Assembly (NCBI GenBank): GCA_036023115.1
Contig: JAYKKT010000089.1
Span: forward strand, 13,460,001-13,524,000
DNA from: Brasenia schreberi
Taxonomy: Eukaryota > Streptophyta > Magnoliopsida > Nymphaeales > Cabombaceae
Direction: 5' to 3'
DNA: 64,000 bases
Shown: positions 12,223 through 22,269 of the stretch, in pieces
How the letters are laid out: each line of letters starts with the position of its first letter
Numbering within the stretch: the stretch's first letter is position 1
Position numbers and translations under genes: made by a program
Notes under the pieces: model-generated
What the model was told of the DNA's origin: nothing
Database searches by the model: none
What the model saw: the letters and a program-made list of their open reading frames with translations, nothing else

Positions 12223-12468
12223 GAATTCCACAGTGGAGAATGTGGAGGTCATGTCAATGCAAATATGATGGCCATGAAGATACTTAGGGCCGGTTGTTCT
12301 TGGTCCACTCTTAAGCAAGATTGTCATGATCATGTTAGGAAATGTCATTAATGTCAAATGCATGGACACGCCATTCATATCCTATCGTCCACCTTGCATT
12401 CCATTATGAGCCCGTGACCCTTCACTATGTGGGCATTTGATATCATAGGACCCATCTCCACCAAACTA
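12223..12468 (+). pseudogene. Integrase zinc-finger remnant of Tat element 1
   Basis: One reading frame with two stops gives the H-H-C-C integrase N-terminus: CGGHVNANMMAMKILRAGCSW, then DHVRKCH.CQMHGHAIHI, then MSP.PFTMWAFDIIGPI. The last segment, FDII, contains the first catalytic Asp of the integrase core. The rest of the core is not recognisable downstream. Confidence 0.8.
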
Positions 12469-13127
12469 GGGGCATGTAGAATACATTCCCTAAACACCTT
12501 TAATGGAGACTGAATAATATTCATCATCTCATAAAGCATGTATCTCTGTCATATCATATAGAATACATTTTCACATGTCATGCATCACATGCACATCATT
12601 CACCCAAAGAGGCTCAAAAAGGTGGCAGCCCAAGTAGGAATGTCAACATGTCATAAAAAGGGGCAACGAAAAAATCGATAATACATATTGATTGCTTGAT
12701 GTTGAGGGCAGAAGTTTAGTAGACCCTATAAATGACCAATACTTAGAAAAGAATATTATGTATAGGGTCTATGTTAAATTCTTTCGAAAAGATTTTAAAA
12801 TGGATCTCCTTTGAACTTCTTAAAAGAAGGATCAAGATTGATTGTATTACCCTAAATGAGGGAATTGATGCTTTATGAAAAGTAGAGTTTTTCAAAATCA
12901 TTTGGTAACATTTCAAAAATCCTTGGCTTACAAAATGAAGCCTTATTCAAAATAGCAAAATATTTTCAAATGGTAGATGCTATTAGGAAATGGGATGATC
13001 TTGGATGAATCGAGTAGCCAAAGGGATAAGTTTTTCCCCCATTTTACTTCTCTCTCCAAAAGGAAAATTGGCAATATTCAAAAGAAAAAGAGAATACAAA
13101 AACTCCTCCAAAAAGAGGTCTTTCCTT

Positions 13128-13286
13128 TGTAAACACCCAAAATAAAAATGTTTCCAAAATTCTCAAAAGAAGAATTTTAAGTCTTTATAACTTTACAAAG
13201 TTGAAAAACCAACTTTTAAAAGATTTTCAAAGGTTTTAAGAGTTTTAAATTCAATTTATAAACAAAACAATTCGATCCAACTTTGA
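13128..13286 (+). repeat. Extra copy of the first 159 bp of the Tat LTR
   Basis: From TGTAAACACCC at 13128 to ccaactttga at 13286 this is nearly identical to the start of the LTR at 13682-13840, including its TG end. It is followed by 395 bp of unrelated sequence and then the polypurine tract and the real LTR. It is either a partial LTR left by recombination or a captured LTR start. Confidence 0.85.
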
Positions 13287-13666
13287 AAATGAATTTTGAA
13301 AACCCTAGAACATCAAGCAACATAAGATCATCTCACTTGAGAAATCAGACCTTCGTAAGACTCTCCCAAGGTTAAGTCATTGTATGCTTAAAGTTCTCTA
13401 GAAAGTCGCATTCCAATACATCACTCATGTCACCCACTCATACCATTCATACCCATGCATGCATGCAAGGTCATTGAGTACATGATCCCAATTAGGACTA
13501 GAACCACCATAGGCCAAGTCCCCTTTGGCTTGAATCCCCTTTTACCTATCATAAAGAAAAGGGTTTTAAGAAAATTGTGATGACTCATATTCTCGAGAAA
13601 AGGTTAAGGAAGAAAAACAAAGGGTGTTTTCTTCTTTGACATTATCCAAATACATTTGGATTAATG

Positions 13667-13681
13667 CCAAAGAGGGGCATC
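13667..13681 (+). other. Polypurine tract
   Basis: The run ccaaagaggggcatc lies immediately upstream of the LTR start TGTAAACACC at 13682, the expected position for plus-strand priming of a Ty3/Gypsy element. Confidence 0.75.
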
Positions 13682-15212
13682 TGTAAACACCTAAAATAAA
13701 AATGTTTTCAAAATTTCCAAAAGAAGAATTTTAAACCTTTATAACTTTACAAAGTTGAAAAACCAGCTTTTAAAAGATTTTCAAAGGTTTTAAGAGTTTT
13801 AAATTCAATTTATAAACAAAACAATTCGATCCAACTTTGAACCCAACCAAGGCCCAAACCAGGATCAAGATTGGGCAAAAAGAGCAAGCTTATTCAAGAC
13901 CAACTCGTTCAAAGCTAGGCGAGGATCAAAAGAAAAACTCGAGACCAGCAAATAAAGAAGGGAGCTAAAGATCAATATGGGTGGAGTCAAAATCAAAGTG
14001 GAACGTGAACCATTCAAGAGTCAAGATCAAGCATGTCTGAATGAGAAAAACCTAGCTAGGTCCGACCAAGAGTATTGAATCAAGTTGTAAAGAAATGCCA
14101 AGGAAAGCTAAGACCGGTTGCACCAATTGGCCACATTCAAGCTCAAGCCGTGGCACCCTAGACCAACCTACATGGGGTTGGTCCAAGACACCATGGAAGG
14201 AACCAGGTTCATCAAATGGAATGATCTAGCTAAAGTGCATCGACCTTAGCCAAGTCCATGACACTCTAGTCGGTTGAAGAAAGGACCAAGGAGGGAACCT
14301 AGTCAAGGCCAGCTACACTCAAGACCAGCCCACATGGGGCTGGTCCAATTCACCACCAAGGGGACCACTCAAAGGTGGGTCGGGTGGATCAAAGGAAGGC
14401 CAAGATGGTTGGCCCAACCTGCCCCAAAGAGGGGCCTAAAAGCCAGCCCCTTGACCTATACAAAGGGCCAAGGGGGTGGGCGGGTTCCCTATCTGGCATC
14501 ACTTAGAGAATTCTATCTTGGGGAGAGTAGCTAGGTGAGAGAAACTCCAGCAAAAGGTGAGGTTGATCCCAAGGTCGTGTGACTGCAAGGTGAGGATAGG
14601 AGGGGTTGGAAAAATCAGGTAGAGCTAGGGGAGTGTGAGTGAGCATTCGAGCAAGGACAAGAGATCCTTGGCCGGATTTCAATCTTGAAATCTCCAGCCA
14701 GCTTGTTCCCAAAAACGTGTAAGTATCATTTCTAGTTTAATGAAAAGCTCTTATTCTTCATCCATTTAAATTGATATGGGGTTGTATTAATGGAGCCTTG
14801 TGTCCCCCCAAGTTGTAATAAATTTTTTTTGAGTTGCTGAATTTTCATTTCATAGATGAATCGTCACTCACACACACATGCACTCTAATTGTTCGATTAT
14901 ATGATTCTACCCCAATATATGTTATAAACACTCTATACTTCCTACCTCCTCTATGCTTAAGCTAATATGTACATTTCAATTCCTTTACTTTCAGAAATTT
15001 AATTTTGGGAGTAGTGTTGTTGCAATTTAATTTCGTGTGAGTATGCATTTGCACGTATCTTCTATAAAACTTAAAACTTGTTTTCTGCATCTGTATACTT
15101 GATTGCTGTAATTTTAATTCTCTATTTCGTGATCCAATCACTCTAAAATTTTAGAAACAACACCTACACACATGACCTCATTAGAAATAAAATTTTCAAG
15201 AATTTTAGGATA

Positions 15213-16016
15213 GTGCAAAGACAAAGGCCTTGGTGTATGTTATTTGCAGATGACATTGTATTAGTGGAGGAGTCTAAGGAAAAAGTTAATAGAAAATTGG
15301 AACTATGGAGAGAAACATTAGAAAACAAAGGCCTCCGACTTAGTAGAACAAAGACAGAATATATGGAATGTAAGTTTGATCATTTGGCTATTTCAGAGGA
15401 CATAGAAATTAAAATTGGCACACATTGCATTCCCCAAAAGGAAAGTTTTAAATACTTAGGGTCAATTTTTCAAAGTGATGGAAGAATTGATGGAGATGTT
15501 ACACATAGAATTAATGCTGGTTGGTTAAAATGGAGAGGAGCATCAAGTATTCTTTGTGATAAGAAGATACCATTAAAATTAAAAGGTAAATATTATAGAG
15601 CAGCAGTTAGGCCTGCCATATTTTATGGTTCTGAGTGTTGGGCAGTTAATCATCAACATGTACAAAAGATGTCTGTGACAGAAATGAAGATGTTGAGATG
15701 GATGAGTGGTCATACAAGAAAAGACCGTATACATAATGAGGTTATTAGAAACAAATTAGGAGTGGCACCAATAGAGGATAAAATGAGAGAACATCGTTTA
15801 AGATGGTTTGGACATATAGAAAGAAGATCAAAAGAAGAACCTATAAGAAGGTTAGAAAACCTAAATTTGGAAAGTATTAAAAGAGGTAGAGGACGACCAC
15901 AAAAGTGTTGGAAAGAAACAATAAAGAATGATCTAGCTTATTGGGAGTTAACTGCTAACATGGCACACGATAGGGATCTGTGGAAACAAAGAATCCATGT
16001 AGCCGACCCCGTCTAG
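15213..16016 (+). pseudogene. RTE LINE reverse transcriptase C-terminal half, open frame
   Basis: A 267-codon open frame covers the reverse transcriptase from PWCMLFADDIVLV (active-site Asp pair at about residues 14-15) through the thumb (SFKYLGSIFQSDG) and the C-terminal basic domain with the HTRKDRIHN and LRWFGHIERRS motifs, to the natural stop TAG at 16014-16016. The first few codons come from the target site, not the LINE, so the initiating ATG is fortuitous. It lacks the endonuclease and the front of the reverse transcriptase, so it is dead on arrival but young, because it is free of stops. Confidence 0.85.
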
Positions 16017-16051
16017 TATGGGAAAAGGCTTAGTTGTTGTTGTTGTTGTTG
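15219..16051 (+). mobile_element. RTE LINE copy 5, 5'-truncated, young
   Basis: 833 bp of RTE 3' end with the terminal tagtatgggaaaaggcttag and a (TTG)n tail (about 16032-16051). The intact coding frame and perfect target-site duplication mark it as one of the youngest insertions here. It sits in the Tat LTR. Confidence 0.93.
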
Positions 16052-16830
16052 TTTAGGATAGTGCAACCCCGTGAATAAAATTGGGAAAGATCGGATAAAA
16101 CTATTTCTGTTTTCTACACAGTCGGATTTCGTAAAATAGGAGTTAGGTAAAAGTCCCATATCTCTGTCCACAGAAATCCAATTTGGCTAAAATTAGTCTC
16201 ATTGGAAAGCTAACATCCATAGCTTTCCAAAATGACTAAAATCATGACATTTGAAGTTCATTACACTGAGATATAGAGGATTCTTTGCACCTCTATATTT
16301 TTGTTACAGAACTTCTTGAAACAGTGAAGTTAGGATTGGTTCCCAATTTAATTCTCTGAATTGGTTGTCCCAAAATTCGAGATAAAAATCTAGGATCCCA
16401 ACACATCGGGGAACACCCTGTGAAATTTTTGTGAATTGTGAAGATCCCTAGACCACCTAGAAAAATTTAGAAATAAGATCTGAAAAACATAGTCAGTTCT
16501 GTTTTTCAGAACTTGATGAGTTTCAAGTTTTGAACCAAAGCACACTTCATCTTCACTTTGCAACTTTAAAAACTCTTAAGTTTCACGTGGATTGGAGTTC
16601 ATTCTTTTCAAAATCGAAGTTCCTAAGCGCTTAAACCAACACTTGAACGGCGGTTGAAGAATGTTTAAGTGAAAAGAACTCGCTTAACCCAATTGCCACA
16701 AGAAATCAGATTTGTAAAATTTTGTTAATTTTGACAAACTAGCTGGCACACTTGCACATCAAGTAGATAGAAAAGCTCTGCTTCAAGTTTTTCATAAACT
16801 TTGGAGTAAAGATTTTCATGTCTACAAAAT

Positions 16831-16848
16831 TGGCACGCCCGATGGGAC
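16831..16848 (+). other. Primer-binding site of the second Tat internal region
   Basis: tggcacgcccgatgggac begins 4 bp after the LTR end TCTACA, the same position and nearly the same sequence as the site at 8560. Confidence 0.65.
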
Positions 16849-16950
16849 TCGAGTCTTAAGGAACTTTCATTTCAAACAAGTGAACTCCAAAAAACGTGTT
16901 TAACTTTGTTAAACTTGTGCACAGGTTGGGTTTTTTAAAGTCTACAAATC

Positions 16951-17775
16951 ATGTCAAGTTCAGACAATTCATATGAAGTGTCGAGCTGGGCTTCATGCCC
17001 GTCAAGTCCTCTTTCCAAAAGATTTTTGAAAGTAGGTTTCAAAAATAAGAAAGAGTCACTTGAAGATTTAAGAAAAGAGTTCAAAGCAAGAATCGCCGCA
17101 CTTAACCAAGAGGCCGAGATGATCGAATTATGCTCGTCTCACGAAAAACAAGCGAGGGCCCGAAAAAAATGAGTAAGTCTAAGAAGCCCAAGGAAACCTC
17201 AATCGTAGAGGAGGATAAAGAGTATGCGTCTTTCACTTTGAAAGATCGAAAGGCCCTTCAATAATTGCTAAAAGGCCAAGTAAAAGAAAAGAGATCATAC
17301 GCCCTATCCGACTTTCTTCCATCTGATTATCAAACGGATAGCGATGATGACATACCAAATTTCTACCGGTATGATGGAACTAGGGATCCTAGATCCCATC
17401 TCCAACTCTTTTCCCGTAGAGCATATAAGAAAAAGAAAGACTCTGCTAAATCGATCTACAAGTTCCCTATCTTTCTTAAGGGAACTACTTCAAAGTAGTT
17501 AGCATCATATGACTTGAGCCAATTCGCGACTTTTGAAGAGTTAGCGAATTGTTTCATGCAACGATTCTCTCATAATGTGGAGGTGACACCCACTTTGAAC
17601 ACCCTTAAGGACACGAAACAAGCATCGAATAAGGATGCCCATGCATTCATCGTTTGATGGAGGTCCCTCCTTGGGCAAGTAAGAGAGCCCATCTCTGAAG
17701 GATGCACAGTAATGCTCATCATTGAAAATTTCAAAATCGAATTGAAAGCACTTCTTTGAAGCTTTGTACAGTTCC
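16951..17775 (+). pseudogene. Tat-lineage gag remnant
   Basis: The first part (16951-17172) is a Ser-rich N-terminus followed by a charged helix. The second (17265-17498) carries the entrance of the retrotransposon gag domain: IPNFYRYDGTRDPRSHLQLF and FPIFLKGTTSK. After a TAG that replaces the usual Trp of the TASKW motif, the same frame continues with LSQFATFEELANCFMQRF and NTLKDTKQ, then further stops. The element breaks at about 17780, where the sequence passes straight into the middle of an LTR, so all of pol is deleted. Confidence 0.82.
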
Positions 17776-17782
17776 ATAAAAA

Positions 17783-18518
17783 CTAGATAAAACTGTTTCT
17801 ATTTTCTATATAGTAGGATTTTCTAAGATAGAGGTTGGGTAAAAGTCCCATATCTCTATCCATAGGAATCCAATTTGGCTTAAATTAGTCTCATTATAAA
17901 GCTAACATCCATAACTTTTCAAAATGACTAAAATCATGACATTTGGATTCTATACACTGAGATATAGAGGATTTTTTGAGCATTTGTATTTCTGTTACAA
18001 AACCTCTTGAAACAGTGAAGTTAGGACTGGTTCTAGATTTAATTCTCTGAATTTGTTGTCCCAAAATTCGAGATAAAAATTTAGGATCCTAACATATCAG
18101 GGAACACCCTATGAAATTTTTATGAATTTTGGAGATCTCTAGACCACCTATAAAAATTTGGGAATAAGATCTGAAAAACATAGTCAGTTCTGTTTTTCAG
18201 AACTTGATGAGTTTCAAGTTTTTGAACCAAAGCACACTTCATCTTCACTTTGCAACTTTGAAAACTCTTAAGTTTCACGTGAATTGGAGTTCATTCTTTT
18301 CAAAATCAAAGTTCTTAAGTGCTTAAACCAACCCTTGAGCGGCGGTTCAAGAAGGTTTAAGTGAAAAGAACTCGCTTAGCCCAATTGCCACAAGAAATTA
18401 GATTTTCAAAATTTTGCTAGTTTTGACAAACTAGCTAGCACGCTTACGTATAAAGTAGATAGAAAAGCTCTTTTTCAAGTTTTTAATAAACTTTGGAGTA
18501 AAGATTTTCATGTCTACA
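17783..18518 (+). mobile_element. LTR 3' fragment following gag
   Basis: This 736-bp stretch is a diverged copy of 16092-16826, ending in the same TCTACA. It starts in the middle of the LTR, directly after gag, and is followed not by a primer-binding site but by 3'-region sequence with the hairpin repeats, so it is a rearranged deletion product. Confidence 0.8.
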
Positions 18519-18745
18519 CCCTTCGAATAGAAAGAGGGAATACAAAAACTCCTCCGAAAGAGATCTTCTCTTTGAATGAAAAGAAAGAAAGAAAAGAGAA
18601 CGCAAAAACTCCTCTAAAAAGAGGTCTTTTCTTTTAATGAAAAAAAAGAAAAAAAAGATAATGCAAAAACTCCTCTAAAATGATGTCTTCACTTCTCATA
18701 AAAAGAGGGAATACAAAAACTCCTCCAAAAGAGGTACACCTAGCA
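18519..18745 (+). repeat. Array of ~60-bp units with a short hairpin
   Basis: Four diverged units each carry aatacaaaaactcctcc (or a variant) followed by AAAAGAGGTCTT and an A/G-rich spacer. CCTC(T)AAAAAGAGG forms a short stem-loop in each. A fifth unit is found at 13094-13125, in the 3' region of Tat element 1 just before the extra LTR start, so the array belongs to the Tat 3' region. Confidence 0.75.
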
Positions 18746-19004
18746 TATCCCTACATCTTAACCCAATGGAAAAAGGTTTATCCATGAAAATCCTAAATTA
18801 AGAATAGAATCTACTTATGTGGAATTCATTTTGTTTGAGAATTAAACTCTATTATGTGAGAAATGGAACTTTGAAATGTTTTTTAAATTTCCTATAAAAC
18901 CTCTACTAAGTTGTATGTATTGAAATCCGAATGAAGGAAAATATAAAAAATTGGAAGTCCTTTTGATTGAAGCTAAAAGGAGTTACCTTTCGAAAATACC
19001 GAAA
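18746..19004. other. Unassigned AT-rich DNA
   Basis: Probably still Tat 3' region, since it follows the repeat array; no gene or motif is seen. Confidence 0.3.
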
Positions 19005-19806
19005 GTCTGGTTCAGTTACGTTTTCCGGCCAGGTTTGGCCGGTTCCAGTTTCAAGTGGTCTACAGCTCGATTTGGTTCCGGTTCAAATTGACCAAAGTTG
19101 CACGTTTGAAATGAGATTTTAATGAATTAACTCGCTAATTTGTGGAAATCTGCATTTGGAAAACCAGTGCTCCAACTAATTTTGAGTATGATCATCTTTC
19201 TGAAAACGTGTTGCAGTCTTCGTCATATCTTATGTCTTCAATTTCGTTGATAATGTCTGAAAGTTTTCCTTACGAAGTTGTGATGCATGCAGCTTCATAT
19301 CTAGGAATTCCTTCTCCCGTTCCTTACAAAGTGAGACGAGCTCCGGGAAATAGGAAGTGATTCGGCATGAATTTCGAATACAGCGGCACCGGTGTTTTCG
19401 ACACTTTTGCTTTACTGCAGAACCTAACCACGCAGATAGATTACTTCCAGCAACTGCTCTAGCAAGGTGCATACAAATCGTCCGAACTGTCGTCGTCGGT
19501 GGCTCTTGTCTCGGCTGCAAGCAATGACTATGCTGCTTACCTTCTAAATAATGGAACAACTGAGGTACCCGATACTGAACTCGATTCACCTGAGACTCGG
19601 TTTCTTGGTTTAGTATAGTTGGTAAGTAATGGCTGTCTATGACGAAATGTGTTTTTTAGATTTCTTGGAGTATATTTAAAGAGAATTCTATCCTTGCATC
19701 AGAGATTTGTGTTTGGTAGTATGTTCGGAGTGTAAAGAGAATTCCTAATATCTGTAGATCTATTTTCTCAATCGTCAAAAGGATGCAGTGGAGTTTGAAA
19801 ATCTTG
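19005..19806 (+). repeat. Inverted copy of 35808-36519 (GDSL-bearing block)
   Basis: Read on the plus strand this matches the minus strand of 35808-36519 almost base for base. The right-hand copy lacks about 90 bp present here (about 19576-19675). The match ends at 19806 in the word atcttg, exactly where a different inverted match begins. Confidence 0.9.
19293..19610 (+). pseudogene. GDSL esterase/lipase exon 3 copy, broken
   Basis: After a splice acceptor (tgcatgcag) the exon encodes SYLGIPSPVPYKVRRAPGN, then FGMNFEYSGTGVFDTF, LTTQIDYFQQLL and VALVSAASNDYAAYLLNNGT, the second and third conserved blocks of plant GDSL lipases of the At5g03610 type. A TGA at about 19358 replaces the Arg codon of the other copy, and a TAG after QQLL (about 19460) is shared with it. 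No further exons follow in order, so this is a dead fragment. Confidence 0.85.
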
Positions 19807-19811
19807 AATAA

Positions 19812-20014
19812 GGTTAAATACAAAATTAATAATGAAAAAGAATTCATGCACCTAAAAAAAACCTTAGAAAAAGAGAAAAACCATAAGCCATTAAGACTAA
19901 AGATTTCCACTGTATCAGATCAATGTAGAGGAAATGGTTAAATATAAAATTAATAATGAAAAAGAATTCATGCACCTAAAAAAAACCTTAGAAAAAGAGA
20001 AAAACCATAAGCCA
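19812..20014. repeat. Tandem duplication next to a rearrangement junction
   Basis: About 80 bp (ggttaaata(c/t)aaaattaa through aaaccataagcca) occur at 19812-19892 and again at 19937-20014. The inverted counterpart near 63640-63775 has the motif only once, so the duplication arose in this copy. Confidence 0.85.
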
Positions 20015-20519
20015 ATGTGATTCTTAAAATTAGACAAGTATGTAAAACAATATAAAATCGGAGGCTCATTTGAATCATATAGAAAGCAACAACATAAAAT
20101 CAATTATGATAATAAAGAAGACCTCACCAAAATGCAGATTTGGTATAGATGCAGTAGGTAGAATGATCGTATAAAAATTCTTTAATTTATATGAATCCCA
20201 AAACGATATCAAAGCAGGTAGAATCAACTTCAGCAACTACTAAATTTACCCATAGATTTCACCTTCTGAATGGCGGAACACACTTACACCGAGTGGCCAC
20301 TCCTTTTTCTCTTTCTTTTGTTCTCTCTTAACCACACACCCTAAGGCATCGGCCCTTTTTCTTGTGCACAAGGCCAACTTTGATGCAATAAATAGTGGGA
20401 CCCTTGGGTAGATATGAAGGACATGATGGTCCATCAAACTCCTCCTCTAACCAAAGGAAACTACAAACTTTACTTAGGAAAAGAATAGTGTGAATTTCAT
20501 GCACACCAACTTTCTTCAA

Positions 20520-20945
20520 AATGCATGTTTCTCAATCATAACAATATTGATCAATATATTTGAGGGATTGTCAAACTCCTCTTCAACAATCGATTTGATG
20601 TAATGATTTTTTTTATTGATGTGCTTCGTCTTTGAGTGAAAAGTAGAGTGCTTCACTAGACAAATAGCATTATGATTATCACAATATAACACATACCTCA
20701 ATTACATAAAGCCAAGCTCTTGCATGAACTCTTTCATCCAAAATAACACCTTATCACCTTCTTTAATTTCAATATATTTGGCTTCAATATATGATAAGTC
20801 AATACACTTTTTAAGTCTAGATTGGCAAGAGATTGTTCCCCTTACAAAGGTAACTAAGCAACTTAAGGTAGACCTACAATTATCAAGATTATGTTCTAAA
20901 TCTAAATATGTGTAACACACAACTTTTAACTTCTCATCCAAAGCA
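20520..20945 (-). pseudogene. Ty1/Copia RNase H remnant
   Basis: Minus-strand frames encode the end of a Copia polyprotein: YLDLEHNLDNCRSTLSCLVT, GTISCQSRLKKCIDLSYIEA (matching the Copia RNase H pattern of RRSTSGY, ISWKSKKQ, STAEAEY), then YVLYCDNHNAICLVKH and HSKTKHI. The key acidic residues are partly changed (for example DLSYIEAKY for STTEAEY), and a stop separates the two parts. No matching LTR was found. A second copy is at 62716-63140. Confidence 0.8.
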
Positions 20946-21514
20946 CAATCTTAAACTAGTCCTACTTTTTAGATACCTCAATATTCACGTTAGTACATTC
21001 CAATGTTACTTTTTAAGATTAGACAAGATGAGTGGTTAATCAGGTGCTGACTATTAAGTACCTAAAGATAATAGCAAATTCATCTCTAACAATATCTTCT
21101 TGTTTAGAAGAGGTATAATAAACATGGTTGTGTAATATGGTATAGATAAAAAGTTGAGTATGTTGTTTGTGGTATGGTAATGAGTTTGTTGTGATATATG
21201 TGATAATATGGCAGCCATTAATTTAATGAAAACTAGAATAGATAGCTCTAAAAGAAAATATATAATGGTTAAATACCATTATATTCTCTATAAGATGTGA
21301 AGGAATAAGATTTCACTCGTCTTACATGACGAGTAAGGGGATATTGAAGGACTTATTCCCAAAGCAAACTAGTTAGGATTCACTGTTGTGATGTGCGTGT
21401 TAACGCGCATGCATGCTTACGTTTGGTGTGGGGGGTTTGCTTTCCAAGTAGGGGTGCTTCATCTGTTGGACTACATATTTCGTTATGATATATGTGAGAG
21501 CAAATAAGTTGATC

Positions 21515-21559
21515 GTCTTCCCCTTCTTCATCCCAGCCCTTAAACAACTATTGTCCTGA
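21515..21559 (+). pseudogene. Remnant of GDSL lipase last exon (14 codons and stop)
   Basis: The codons for VFPFFIPALKQLL, Ser and TGA match the C-terminus of the intact exon at 61894-62102. The rest of the exon is deleted, with the short flanking word atatgtgagagcaaataagttgatcg present on both sides (21491 and 21609). Confidence 0.85.
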
Positions 21560-22146
21560 AGGAGGCGATGAAATGCGAAGTAAATCTTTCTGCCGTTTAA
21601 TATGATATATGTGAGAGCAAATAAGTTGATCGATCACTTGAATTTCTGTGGGTATTGTTACTTTAAATGATGAAATGCTTGTTTACTTATGACCAATGGC
21701 ACTTCCAAAAGTGCATACAGAGACTTTTTTCTTCGTTATTGCTATTATATGCACTTCATGTGAAAGTTAAAACTTTGTTAGGTAATTAGGGCTGGGAAAC
21801 AAACCCAACTGATCGTTGTAATACGCCTCCGTTCAGCTAATTATATTAATCTCGTTGGTGATCTTGAAGTCTATTTAGAATGAACATGAACAAAGACCGC
21901 TTGATTCATTACGTCTCGCGTGGTCGAGCTGAACACAGTGATCGACGAAGCTTGTTTGGTTCAGTTCGGCTCGTATAAGGTCGTTTAAATTTCCATAAAC
22001 TGGTTAGATATACAATAACATTTCCAATGCCAGTTAGCTAAACCAATTATGATGATCAGTCATTTAACACAGTGGAGTTATATATATATAAAAGGAACAG
22101 ATTATTATGATGATCAGCAATGTCACTATCAGCATCGGTTAAAAGT

Positions 22147-22269
22147 ATCTTCTTATTATGATGATCAAACTTGGTTTCTATTCATGCTCATCCTTATTTA
22201 TTATTATTTTCTTTACAAATTATATTAAGGATCTAAGTGAAAATTATTTTATTTTCTTTACATGGTATG
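22147..22269. other. Short unit shared with FAR intron 4
   Basis: aaacttggtttctattcatgctcatcc and the following aattatattaaggatcta resemble 32208-32265 and 56250-56310, inside intron 4 of the FAR pseudogenes. It may be a separate repeat family or a displaced intron piece. Confidence 0.5.

Larger units (their letters stand above)
8578..13681 (+). mobile_element. Tat-lineage Ty3/Gypsy internal region (element 1), decayed and deleted
   Basis: Order along the plus strand: leader; gag-like charged and Pro-rich open stretches (8787-9011, 9262-9576, 9613-9939); a G-patch-like motif (10045-10263); AT-rich filler to about 11040; connection and RNase H; second RNase H; integrase finger; 3' untranslated region; polypurine tract at 13667-13681. 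Protease and most of the reverse transcriptase are absent between about 10700 and 11050, so an internal deletion removed them. The second RNase H and the very long LTR place it in the Tat/Ogre group. The 12470-13127 stretch contains only AT-rich 3' region without a gene. Confidence 0.8.
15204..16066. repeat. 15-bp target-site duplication of LINE copy 5
   Basis: The sequence tttaggatagtgcaa is present at 15204-15218 and again at 16052-16066, exactly flanking the 5'-truncated LINE. This marks a LINE-type insertion in the LTR. Confidence 0.93.
13682..16826 (+). mobile_element. Long LTR of a Tat element, interrupted by a LINE
   Basis: The LTR begins TGTAAACACC (13682) right after the polypurine tract and ends TCTACA (16826) right before a primer-binding site. 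Without the LINE at 15219-16051 and one target-site copy it is about 2.3 kb, long as in other Tat elements. The part from about 14100 to 14600 is GC-richer, with an inverted short motif around ggggctggtcc, a possible TATA-type box at about 14456 (cctatacaaagg) and several short open frames. Because a polypurine tract precedes and a PBS follows, this one LTR serves as the 3' LTR of element 1 and the 5' LTR of the next internal region. Confidence 0.75.
19807..22146 (+). repeat. Inverted copy of 61307-63775
   Basis: The plus strand here matches the minus strand of 61307-63775 over about 2.3-2.5 kb with high identity. It includes Copia RNase H sequence, a 45-bp remnant of the GDSL last exon, and AT-rich sequence. 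Differences include a local tandem duplication at the left end of this copy and deletion of most of the GDSL exon. Confidence 0.9.
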
